From positions 1 through 17,071 of the forward strand of contig JBHGBB010000066.1 of the NCBI GenBank assembly GCA_041946755.1: 17,071 nucleotides of DNA, read 5' to 3'. The number at the start of each line of letters is the position of its first letter. Position 1 is the stretch's first letter. The stretch is from JBHGBB01 sp041946755 (lineage in GTDB: Bacteria; UBP4; UBA4092; JAOAEQ01). The position numbers and the translations under genes were made by a program. Shown here one piece after another: positions 8,281 to 14,951 of this stretch. The notes under the pieces were generated by a model that saw only the letters and a program-made list of their open reading frames with translations, made no database searches and was not told the DNA's origin.

Positions 8281-8616
8281 TTATTTGGTTTTCGGTTTTT
8301 GGTTTTTGAGATACTGAATTATTTCTTCTGTTGATTGATCTTTAAGCTCGATAGTTTTTTCGGGTTTTGGCGCTGCCTGAGTGAATCCCTGTTTCTGTAA
8401 CATATGTTGTTGGATTTTTTGGTATTCTTCTTTGGTTAACTTCCCTTGTTTCACCATTTGTTCATAAGTTAAAATCGTACTGGTTTCATCCAACCTCTTA
8501 CTTTGAAAACCGCTTTTTTTGGCTTTCGACCAAAAAATCAATAAAAATACTAAAAAACCGATTGGAACAATAATAAAGATTGATAAAAAGCTTGCCTGTA
8601 ATAAAGCAGAATTCAT
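8281..8616 (-). CDS. Small single-pass membrane protein with SHOCT-like segment
   Basis: A 111-residue protein with one strong N-terminal membrane helix (about 9-29), a basic stop-transfer (SKAKK) and a charged cytoplasmic tail. Residues 50-78 (TYEQMVKQGKLTKEEYQK and following) resemble the short C-terminal SHOCT-type helix-turn-helix with its hydrophobic/G-[KI]-[LI]-[TS]-x-E-E-[FY] pattern. The final KNQKPKTK is basic. There is no recognised enzymatic motif. The start is the only good ATG and has no clear Shine-Dalgarno. It lies upstream of mreB on the same strand with a 95-bp gap; a role in the cell envelope is possible but only by neighbourhood. It could equally be an unrelated small membrane protein. 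Confidence 0.7.
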   Translation of the reverse strand: MNSALLQASFLSIFIIVPIGFLVFLLIFWSKAKKSGFQSKRLDETSTILTYEQMVKQGKLTKEEYQKIQQHMLQKQGFTQAAPKPEKTIELKDQSTEEIIQYLKNQKPKTK

Positions 8617-8640
8617 AAGGTAACTTAAAAAACCGCGAAA

Positions 8641-8680
8641 ATTATAGAATTTATGGTAGCAAACCTTGCTTAGGTTTGCA
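8641..8680 (-). promoter_or_regulatory. Possible -10 box and hairpin upstream of the small membrane protein gene
   Basis: On the minus strand a perfect TATAAT (8646-8641) lies about 25 bp before the ATG at 8616. No matching -35 is visible. Instead the -35 area is taken by a perfect 7-bp inverted repeat, GCAAACC (8659-8665) and GGTTTGC (8673-8679), which could be an operator. Confidence 0.35.
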
Positions 8681-8764
8681 AATGAATTTTTATATCATGT
8701 TTCTTTTTTTATGTAGAATTTTCGGGTAATACGATATAACTCAAATGTTAGATACGTAGTTATT

Positions 8765-8790
8765 GGGATAAAACCACCGTATCCCTTTTT
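8765..8790 (+). terminator. Weak terminator-like hairpin
   Basis: GGGATA (8765-8770) pairs with TATCCC (8780-8785) across a 9-nt loop, followed by five T. It could end plus-strand transcription, but no plus-strand gene is visible just upstream, so the assignment is tentative. Confidence 0.3.
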
Positions 8791-8874
8791 AATATATATA
8801 AATCATAACCAGATAAAACTAAAACTAGTAGACTGGTAGGAATTACACACGCAATATGATCTAGCGCAATTGAC

Positions 8875-9229
8875 CAATATATTTCAATGTTTATATTGAT
8901 TTACCTAGGGTTATCAAGCAAACTGGACCGTTTCCAGTTTGCTCCAGGGATTATTGATAGACGTTGATATTAAGCAAACTGCATGATATGCAGTTCGCTC
9001 GATTGATTTATTTAAGGATTGCTGGGGATATAGGGATTTTCGATATCCTTATATACCCTTTCGTGTATAATGCAGGTAAAAAAGATGAATAAAAATCAAA
9101 TTGGCAGCCTGCCAAACTGATTTAGGTATTGTGTTTTGACGAGGGATATCGGATATCCCTCGTCCTTACTCCGGAATAGTTACCATATTATACCGGAAAG
9201 AAAGCTGATGAATAATATGGATAACGGAG
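8875..9229. ncRNA. Run of seven consecutive hairpins; possible structured RNA or palindrome cluster
   Basis: Hairpins follow one another: CAATATA/TATATTG (8875-8898); AGCAAACTGGA with its perfect 11-bp complement (8917-8943, 5-nt loop); AGCAAACTGCAT with a 12-bp partner and one mismatch (8973-8999, 3-nt loop); a 14-bp stem with one mismatch and one wobble (9024-9058); AAATCA/TGATTT outside TTGGCAG/CTGCCAA (9093-9123); a perfect 13-bp GACGAGGGATATC palindrome with one central base (9138-9164); and CCATATTAT/ATAATATGG extended by bulged outer pairs (9169-9229). Stems are separated by 3-34 nt. The second and third share their outer arm AGCAAACTG but differ in the inner pairs while staying paired. 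Strand and transcription are unknown. It is not a CRISPR array, because the units are not one repeated sequence. Confidence 0.4.
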
Positions 9230-9322
9230 GTCGTGGAATTAATAGCCAAGAGCAATTTGGTGGTTTAAATTTAGTATATATAGCGGTATGAATTGCGCCG
9301 CATCGATATTCAATAAGGGGAA

Positions 9323-9370
9323 AGTTCGATAATTTCATGATATCCAGCATCTAAATTTAGGTATCGAACT
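9323..9370. repeat. 9-bp inverted repeat AGTTCGATA/TATCGAACT
   Basis: Perfect arms at 9323-9331 and 9362-9370 are separated by 30 nt and lie just upstream of the promoter of the nuclease-family gene. They could be an operator with two half-sites or a large-loop hairpin. Confidence 0.4.
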
Positions 9371-9395
9371 CCGTGTCGATAGCAACCTTGGCTAC

Positions 9396-9424
9396 TTGAA
9401 ATGAGGAGAGATTCGCACTATACT
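9396..9424 (+). promoter_or_regulatory. Sigma-70-like promoter for the nuclease-family gene
   Basis: TTGAAA (9396-9401) and TATACT (9419-9424) are separated by exactly 17 bp. The -10 overlaps a small palindrome, CTATAC-T-GTATAG (9418-9430). Expected initiation near 9431 would leave a leader of about 13 nt containing the AGGGAAAG Shine-Dalgarno (9431-9438). If used, the upstream hairpins are outside this transcript. Confidence 0.55.
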
Positions 9425-9443
9425 GTATAGAGGGAAAGATATT

Positions 9444-9854
9444 ATGATAGAGATGGAACTATACGAAATCCGAATCGATGAAACCCATTGGCATCAACCG
9501 CAGGTGATTATTTTAAAAGAAAAAAGCGGGAACCGGATTCTGCAAATTGTCATCGGATTATTTGAAGCGCAATCGATCTATATAAAAATCAAGAATCTGC
9601 CGACTTTGCGTCCTTATTCGCATGATTTATTAGCCGATCTTTTAAGCCAACTCGGGGGACGGCTGGATCGAATTCTGATTGACGATTTGAAAGAAGAAAC
9701 CTTTTATGCGAAACTGTTTGTCGATACCCGGCAAGGGAAACAGTTGATCATTGATTCCCGACCGAGCGATGCCATAGCGTTAGCGTTGCGGAGTGATGCG
9801 CCGATCTATGTTGAAGAAAAGGTGTTGGAACAAATAGAAATGAGTGAGGAGTAA
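9444..9854 (+). CDS. Bifunctional nuclease family protein (BFN / DUF151)
   Basis: A 136-residue one-domain protein of the DNase-RNase (DUF151) family. Family marks are LQIVIGLFEAQSI (33-45), LRPYSHDLL (55-63), a Leu/Gly-rich segment followed by ILIDDLKEETFYAKL (77-91), DSRPSDAIALALR (104-116) and PIYV (120-123). A plant member has been reported to cleave both DNA and RNA; the role of most bacterial members is untested, so nuclease activity here is inferred from the family. The ATG at 9444 has AGGGAAAG at a good distance; an internal ATG at 9453 is less likely. It is the first gene of a plus-strand group with the two genes that follow. Confidence 0.9.
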   Translation: MIEMELYEIRIDETHWHQPQVIILKEKSGNRILQIVIGLFEAQSIYIKIKNLPTLRPYSHDLLADLLSQLGGRLDRILIDDLKEETFYAKLFVDTRQGKQLIIDSRPSDAIALALRSDAPIYVEEKVLEQIEMSEE

Positions 9855-9928
9855 GAGTCAAGAGTGATCAGACAGTTCGATATCCCTTACTGTAATATGC
9901 ACCGCTCTAGCCCTTACTAAAATTGATT

Positions 9929-10267
9929 ATGAAACAAGCCCGATTTAGAGTCCATTGTGCATTAGCGGAATGCTATTATTATTTAAAAGAAGAAGGAAAT
10001 CCATTAACCGGCGAAGCGAATCTGGTGTTTTGCACTTACCCGGAACGCGATTTGACTGATGATGCCCGGCCATGTCCGTATTATCGAATGGACTGGCAGA
10101 AAAAGATGAAATTGGTCCAAGAGAAAATCAAGGCGAATAGAGAAGCGAAACTGAAAGCGCAGCCGTCATCGCCTCCGCAATCAGTAAAAGTATCGGAGCC
10201 CAACCCGGAATCGGAACCACCGCTACCTTCGCCAGATAATTTGTTTGAACAGGATAAAAAAACCTAA
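9929..10267 (+). CDS. Small four-cysteine protein of unknown function
   Basis: Not recognised. From the ATG at 9929 (a TTG at 9923 is an alternative; neither has a clear Shine-Dalgarno) it has 112 residues. The first 60 look like a folded domain with four cysteines at 10, 15, 35 and 49 (C-x4-C-x19-C-x13-C) plus His9, a set that could bind a metal ion. It has an aromatic run (CYYYL) and the stretch DLTDDARPCPYYRMDW. A basic helix (KKMKLVQEKIKANREAKLKA) follows, then a Pro/Ser/Glu-rich, probably disordered tail ending FEQDKKT. There is no signal peptide or membrane segment. It lies 74 bp after the nuclease-family gene and 60 bp before the KaiC-SBP-AraC gene, in the same frame as the latter, so an operon is plausible. 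Confidence 0.7.
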   Translation: MKQARFRVHCALAECYYYLKEEGNPLTGEANLVFCTYPERDLTDDARPCPYYRMDWQKKMKLVQEKIKANREAKLKAQPSSPPQSVKVSEPNPESEPPLPSPDNLFEQDKKT

Positions 10268-10327
10268 TCGGTAATTCGGAGACATAACTCTTCGAAAGAA
10301 AACCCGCATCATAAACAAGACTCAAAG

Positions 10328-12625
10328 GTGAGAGCGGTACCTTCGCAATCGATATCGGCTATGCCATTATCTTTTATTTCTTCCGGTAATCCCCAACTCG
10401 ACGACCTTCTTGGTGGCGGTATGCTAGCGCATTGTATCTATTATGTTTCCGGGCATACCGGAACCGGAAAATCAACACTGGCATTACAGTTTATTTCCAA
10501 TCCAGCCAAACCAACGCAGAAACGAGTGTTTATTTCTTTACGCGATACCTCGCTGAGCCAGGATGCAATAGCCATCTATGAAAAAACTGCCGGAAATAAG
10601 AAACCGCATATCCAATTTAAGTCTATTCCTGCAATCAACCTCAATCGGTTAAAAACCATTGAGCAAATCAAGAAAACTATTATTACCATCAAACCCAGTC
10701 GATTGGTAATCGATGATATCCATCTGCTCTCAACCTATCCGGATATGAATTTGAAAACCTATTGGGATTTATTCGAATGGTGCCGGAAGTATACCGAGGT
10801 TACTATGCTAACTGGAATCATGCCGATGACTCCCGGAATAAGTGAATATCGGGATACTGCAATCCAGGAATTATCCGATGGAATAATCTGTTTGCAATTT
10901 GACCAACAGCAGGGAAATATTAATAAAAAGATATACGTTTTGAAACATCGCGATATTGCCCATCAAACCGGGATTCGGGATTATACCATTTATGCCGCGC
11001 AAATTATCATGGATAAAAAGATTAAAGATTTGCGGGAATCTCCGATGGCAACCAAAAAAGAATCGGTAGTCGTTTCAATGTCACCCACCCCGCTATCGGT
11101 GATCCCGGATATCCTTTATTTCGATGATGAACAGGAGAAAATGGTGCACCGCCGAATCAGAGAATATAATTCACGACATCCAGAAACCCCGGTCCAGATA
11201 TTAGATAAAAAAATCGAAAGTATCTATGATTATAATCTTTTAATCGATAAATTCGAAAAAGGGGAAACCCCGTTTACTTTATTACCGATAGACCTTTATC
11301 GATTACCGCAATTAGTAGAACAAGGATTAATCCATCCGCTCGATAATTTATTTACGCCGACATTACGCGACCTTTATTTGGATGTAGCGTTACAACAATG
11401 CCGGTATAAAGGAGTACTCTATGCCATACCGCAGTATGTCAATGTGAGTATTTTGGTTTATCGAAAAGATCTATTAGAGAAATATCATTGCCAGCCGCCA
11501 AAAACCTGGACAGAATTGGTTAAGACCGCCCAGCTGATTTTGGAGAATGAATCCGATTCAGAATTGAACGGATTCGGATTTCAAGGCTCGCAATTTGAGA
11601 ATCTCTCCTGTAATTTTCTGGAATTTCTCTGGTGTAATGGCGGTGATGTATTCGATGCCGCCGGAAAAATAATTATTAATAGCGACCCGGGAATTGAAGC
11701 TTTAAAATTCATGCATGATTTAATTTATAAATATCATTTGGCACCGGAAGATACTCCCTACTTAGCGGAATCGCAAACCGAACGATTCTTTTTAAACCGG
11801 CATCTCATTTTTCTTCGGAGTTGGCCGCGGATATTATCGCAAGCAAACTGGCAGACTTCTCGAGTGCAGGATAAAGTCGGGTTTGTACCCTTACCCATCG
11901 GTCCGCATGGAACGAAAAGCATTCCGATAATCGGTGGCCATGGATATATGATTCCCAAAAAGGTCGCACAACCAGAAGTCATCTGGCGGTTTCTGAATGA
12001 ATGGTTATCTCCGGATGCGGTGGTGGATTTCGCGATTAAAGGATGGACTTGCCCGGTACGCAAATCGGCATATACGAATACCGATATTCTAATGCATCGA
12101 CCGTATTATACCGAAATGCTGAATTTATTACCCACCGGCCGAGCTCGGCAGCAGATACCGCATTATCCGGTAGTAACCCAATTAATCAAACGGGAAATAC
12201 ATTTCTGTTTACGGAATGAAAAAACACCGAAAGATGCACTGAATACGATAGCAGAAGAACTCCATAAAACTATCCATCGGCAGATGCATACTCCGCCGAT
12301 AAATCGAGCGATCGAATATATCGAGACCCATCTCAATCAACCGCTTGATCGCGATACGATAGCCGATATCGTTCATCTCTCACCCAGCCATTTTAGTGTC
12401 TTATTTAAGGAGGTTATCGGCCAAACGTTCACAGAATACCTAACCCATCTTCGTATTGACCGCGCAAAACATCTCTTAGGTAACCCGGAATATAATATTG
12501 AACAAATAGCCGAAAAAGTAGGATTCAGCGATGAAAGTTATTTTACCCTTGTTTTCAAAAGACTTACCGGAGTAACTCCATCTCGATACCGACTAAATCT
12601 TCAAGGTATGATAGCCAGTTTATAA
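10328..12625 (+). CDS. KaiC-like ATPase / sugar-binding (SBP) / AraC-family triple-fusion regulator
   Basis: A 765-residue chain with three domains. Residues about 14-235 are a KaiC/RadA-like RecA ATPase: substrate-entry motif SGNPQLDDLLGGG (19-31), Walker A GHTGTGKST (42-50), Walker B RLVIDD (125-130). The usual KaiC Glu-Glu pair after the second strand is Arg72-Asp73. Residues about 258-650 are a complete type-1 ABC solute-binding domain: GVLYAIPQYVNVSILVYRKDLLEKY (362-386, the family's hinge-side strand), PPKTWTEL (390-397), WCNGGDVFD (435-443), the RSWPRI segment (497-502), VGFVPLPIG (517-525), GGHGYMIPKK (536-545) and GWTCPVRKSAY (572-582). Residues about 657-755 are an AraC-type double helix-turn-helix ending GFSDESYFTLVFKRLTGVTPSRYR. 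There is no signal peptide or membrane segment, so the binding domain should sense its ligand in the cytoplasm. The GTG at 10328 has only a weak AAAGG; the ATG at 10361 would remove 11 residues without touching a domain. SBP-AraC fusions are known (for example Btr), and adding KaiC is the unusual part. Confidence 0.9.
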   Translation: MRAVPSQSISAMPLSFISSGNPQLDDLLGGGMLAHCIYYVSGHTGTGKSTLALQFISNPAKPTQKRVFISLRDTSLSQDAIAIYEKTAGNKKPHIQFKSIPAINLNRLKTIEQIKKTIITIKPSRLVIDDIHLLSTYPDMNLKTYWDLFEWCRKYTEVTMLTGIMPMTPGISEYRDTAIQELSDGIICLQFDQQQGNINKKIYVLKHRDIAHQTGIRDYTIYAAQIIMDKKIKDLRESPMATKKESVVVSMSPTPLSVIPDILYFDDEQEKMVHRRIREYNSRHPETPVQILDKKIESIYDYNLLIDKFEKGETPFTLLPIDLYRLPQLVEQGLIHPLDNLFTPTLRDLYLDVALQQCRYKGVLYAIPQYVNVSILVYRKDLLEKYHCQPPKTWTELVKTAQLILENESDSELNGFGFQGSQFENLSCNFLEFLWCNGGDVFDAAGKIIINSDPGIEALKFMHDLIYKYHLAPEDTPYLAESQTERFFLNRHLIFLRSWPRILSQANWQTSRVQDKVGFVPLPIGPHGTKSIPIIGGHGYMIPKKVAQPEVIWRFLNEWLSPDAVVDFAIKGWTCPVRKSAYTNTDILMHRPYYTEMLNLLPTGRARQQIPHYPVVTQLIKREIHFCLRNEKTPKDALNTIAEELHKTIHRQMHTPPINRAIEYIETHLNQPLDRDTIADIVHLSPSHFSVLFKEVIGQTFTEYLTHLRIDRAKHLLGNPEYNIEQIAEKVGFSDESYFTLVFKRLTGVTPSRYRLNLQGMIASL

Positions 12626-12744
12626 CTTGCCAGAGCATACACTAAAGATTCGAACTATCAGATATTATTACAACAATAGTGCTAGAACAATTCATGGTCT
12701 TGGTATTTCAGGACCCAGAATGCGATAATGTATTCGGGGAATAG

Positions 12745-12785
12745 AACTATATTTGTATAATTCAAACTATATTTGTATAAATTCA
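12745..12785 (+). promoter_or_regulatory. Tandem 16-bp direct repeat; candidate AraC-type operator
   Basis: AACTATATTTGTATAA occurs at 12745-12760 and again at 12765-12780, each followed by TTCA or ATTCA, giving a 20-bp period. AraC-family proteins commonly bind direct repeats about two helical turns apart, and this lies about 120 bp downstream of the AraC-domain gene. Each copy also contains a -10-like TATAA(T). The regulator link is inference. Confidence 0.5.
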
Positions 12786-13053
12786 TACTGATTAGTCTTG
12801 TGATTCAACAAAAAGAACGATACAATTTATGCCCAGAGAAGAATTTCAAGAACGCAAGATTTTCATAATAAAGGCAATTCCTATTGTTTTTAAGAAGAGT
12901 AACCGAGTAATTCAGGCTATAAAATATATTATACAATTTACTTAGATTTATATTATCGATAACATTCCCTTAATTTACATCGGTTAAAATGGATATCAAA
13001 ATCGGGTTATCGATTAGTCCCATGCATGGTTAATAAGTAACTGTTGCGGTTAT

Positions 13054-13067
13054 AGGAGGCAACTCCT
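13054..13067 (+). other. Small GNRA-loop hairpin
   Basis: AGGAG (13054-13058) and CTCCT (13063-13067) enclose a GCAA tetraloop of the GNRA class. A competing pairing, GTTGC (13043-13047) with GCAAC (13059-13063), would open it. It lies about 135 bp before the first beta-helix gene. Confidence 0.35.
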
Positions 13068-13186
13068 TAAGTGCAGGTGATATGTTGTTCAAAATTGCGT
13101 TGTAAGTTAAACTATCAATAAATAGATAATAGTTGGTTTTACCAATGAAAATTTGTTTCCCAAGATTATAAATGATGATAGAGAAA

Positions 13187-13201
13187 GGAGGGAAAATCTA
13201 A
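13187..13201 (+). promoter_or_regulatory. Strong Shine-Dalgarno leader, repeated in the paralogue
   Basis: AAGGAGGGAAAATCTAA precedes the ATG at 13202. The same word, AAGGAGGGAAAATCA, precedes the second copy at 14952, so the duplicated segment includes the ribosome-binding site. Confidence 0.75.
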
Positions 13202-14836
13202 ATGAGAATATTAGTATTGTTAGTATTAAGTCTATTACTTTGTGTCCCGGTATTTGCCGTTACGGTAACCGTTAGTACTACCGGTGGCGTCGGAATGTTC
13301 AATAGTATACAATATGCAATTGCATCTTGTTTAACAAATCCCGATACCCCGGATACCGTTCAAATTCTGGATAATGGCCCTTATTTCGAAGCATTAGAAA
13401 TAGGTACCAGCGGATATAATCTGACTATTGAGGGTTCAGGTGGGTCTCGACCATTACTCGTATCGAACCGTTCTTCAGCAATTACCGGATATTGGACTGA
13501 CAACCGGGCGATTGATATCCGTGCAGATATTTGCACTACCATTATAAAAGATATCGTATTAATTCCATCGGTTACCGATCCGCCGGGTGCAGGAATAGAC
13601 ATTGATGATAATGGAATCAGCGGATTTAATGTCCAATTAATCAATGTAGTAATCGCTGGCAATGATGGAAGTGACCAGCCGGTAACTATGGACGGATTAA
13701 CCGTTGGTTCTGCAGCAACCACCTTTACCAGTCACGCTATTGATATCCAGAGTACTCCAGCTGCTGGTAATGTATATTTGGAAAAGGTTATTGTATCGCG
13801 AGCAGCTTTAGGTTCCAATTATGGTTTACGGGTGCTTTTAGATGGAACTTCTGGCAATCGGGCGAAAGTTAATGTCGGTCCCGGTTGTGTATTTTCCTAT
13901 CTTCCTGTAGACGGGATTTATTTCGGGGCCTCGATGTATTGCGATGCGACGTTCTCCGGTACTTCAACAGAACCAATTATTTTTACCAATAATGCCCGTT
14001 GGGGTATTTGGGATTACAACAACACCGGTAACTCGGCAGTAAATAAATTAAACTGGGCTATTTTTACGAATAATGGGAGTATGGGGCTTCGGATATCAGG
14101 AACGTCAAATCAGCCGACGGTAACCATGACCAATTGTACTTTTGCGAATAATGCGTTATCGCTAAGTACTGCACAAATTGATTTCAGTGTAACTACCGCA
14201 ACCAATTTCTTCGCCAGTAACGTAATTATTGCCGGTAATGGCACTTTGGATACGACGAGAGTAAATACTGTTCTTTTAGGAACCGGACCGTTAAATATTA
14301 ACACTAGCGCAATTGTGCTTCAAGGGACATATACCCTCAATACTGTCGGTGAAGCAGACGGTGTTATTGGAACCATGGTAGCCACGAGTATCACTAATCG
14401 GAATCCGATTTTCTGGTCACTAGACCCATCAAATCCGAAATTTGCCAGAGTCGGTAATGCCTTTTTTGCTACCGCTGGCCCTAATGGCGGACCATTAACT
14501 GGTGGCGGTCAGTTTGAGATAAAAACCGATGTGGTATCAGTGAGTCCTGCCATAGCTACCGTTCCTTTTAATGGAACTCGATTATTTACGGCATCCGGCG
14601 GGATACCACCGTATGTCTGGTCAAGTAGTGACACCACGGTTGGGTCAATTGATAGTACCACAGGATTATTCACGGCACTATCTTTTGGAACCACAATCAT
14701 TTCTGCGATTGATGTCGATTCGAATACTGGGATTGCTACCGCGATAATTGTTCCCACAAGTGCACCAATTTTGATTGAATCCAAAGAGAACAATATCCAA
14801 CGGAAAGTAGTTCCATTTACTGAATTAAATTTCTAA
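13202..14836 (+). CDS. Secreted beta-helix protein with C-terminal Ig-like (Big) domain
   Basis: A 544-residue exported protein. A clear signal peptide (basic MR, then a Leu/Val-rich core) probably ends after PVFA (residue 19). Residues about 22-438 are rich in Gly, Asn, Thr and short beta-strands (for example VTMTNCTFANNALS at 307-320), matching a right-handed parallel beta-helix of the pectate-lyase-like superfamily. No catalytic residues could be assigned, so it may be a binding or structural protein. Residues about 444-517 look like a Big-type domain: VVSVSPAIATVPFNGTRLF, ASGGIPPYVWSSSD, a DSTTGLFTALSFGTTIISA stretch. The final 25 residues are charged and not an obvious anchor. AAAGGAGGG lies about 9 bases before the ATG. 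It is the first of two tandem paralogues; the second lacks the Big domain. Confidence 0.82.
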   Translation: MRILVLLVLSLLLCVPVFAVTVTVSTTGGVGMFNSIQYAIASCLTNPDTPDTVQILDNGPYFEALEIGTSGYNLTIEGSGGSRPLLVSNRSSAITGYWTDNRAIDIRADICTTIIKDIVLIPSVTDPPGAGIDIDDNGISGFNVQLINVVIAGNDGSDQPVTMDGLTVGSAATTFTSHAIDIQSTPAAGNVYLEKVIVSRAALGSNYGLRVLLDGTSGNRAKVNVGPGCVFSYLPVDGIYFGASMYCDATFSGTSTEPIIFTNNARWGIWDYNNTGNSAVNKLNWAIFTNNGSMGLRISGTSNQPTVTMTNCTFANNALSLSTAQIDFSVTTATNFFASNVIIAGNGTLDTTRVNTVLLGTGPLNINTSAIVLQGTYTLNTVGEADGVIGTMVATSITNRNPIFWSLDPSNPKFARVGNAFFATAGPNGGPLTGGGQFEIKTDVVSVSPAIATVPFNGTRLFTASGGIPPYVWSSSDTTVGSIDSTTGLFTALSFGTTIISAIDVDSNTGIATAIIVPTSAPILIESKENNIQRKVVPFTELNF

Positions 14837-14889
14837 TATAAGCAACAAACAGAGATAAACATTTCTGAATAAGTTGCGGTAAAAATATC

Positions 14890-14924
14890 TTGGCAAGGAT
14901 TCGGTTCTACCCAATCCTTGCCAA
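14890..14924. repeat. Long near-perfect hairpin between the two beta-helix genes
   Basis: TTGGCAAGGATT (14890-14901) pairs fully with AATCCTTGCCAA (14913-14924); after a C-C mismatch, GGT/ACC pair inside around a TCT loop. On the plus strand it is followed by an A-rich run without T-tract, so it is not a typical terminator. It may lower read-through, protect the upstream mRNA end or be a processing site in the two-gene transcript. Confidence 0.6.
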
Positions 14925-14951
14925 ATAAAATAATAGAAGGAGGGAAAATCA

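Larger units (their letters stand above)
8617..9443. other. Gene-free intergenic region with a dense run of hairpins
   Basis: No convincing protein gene is seen in these 827 bp between two divergently read clusters. The region is AT-rich and holds at least nine inverted repeats. Six to seven of them follow each other between 8875 and 9229 (listed separately), with another at 9323-9370. The right end carries a promoter for the nuclease-family gene. A structured non-coding RNA, a cluster of palindromic repeats, or the remains of an inserted element would all fit. I cannot match it to a named RNA family. Confidence 0.6.
12626..13201. other. AT-rich gene-free region upstream of the beta-helix genes
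   Basis: These 576 bp hold no convincing protein gene. They contain a direct repeat (12745-12785), a 9-bp inverted repeat ATCGATAAC/GTTATCGAT (12955-12963 and 13006-13014), the palindrome CCATGCATGG (13020-13029), a small hairpin AGGAG-GCAA-CTCCT (13054-13067), TTGGT/ACCAA (13133-13145) and, at the end, the Shine-Dalgarno of the next gene. No terminator is visible after the regulator gene, and no full promoter could be assigned with confidence. Confidence 0.6.

Noticed and set aside
8875..9229. CRISPR array or integron attC cluster
   Set aside because: The hairpins are different sequences with uneven spacing, not one repeat with unique spacers. No cas or integrase gene is present, and the attC core sites are not visible.
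9413..9443. Upstream hairpins as a riboswitch for the nuclease-family gene
   Set aside because: A well-spaced promoter (9396-9424) downstream of the hairpins would leave a leader of only about 13 nt.
10328..12625. Exported solute-binding lipoprotein of an ABC transporter
   Set aside because: The N-terminus is a RecA ATPase domain, there is no signal peptide or lipobox, and no permease or ATPase transporter genes lie nearby.
14890..14924. Intrinsic terminator of the first beta-helix gene
   Set aside because: The stem is strong but no T-tract follows on the plus strand; listed as a hairpin of unknown role.
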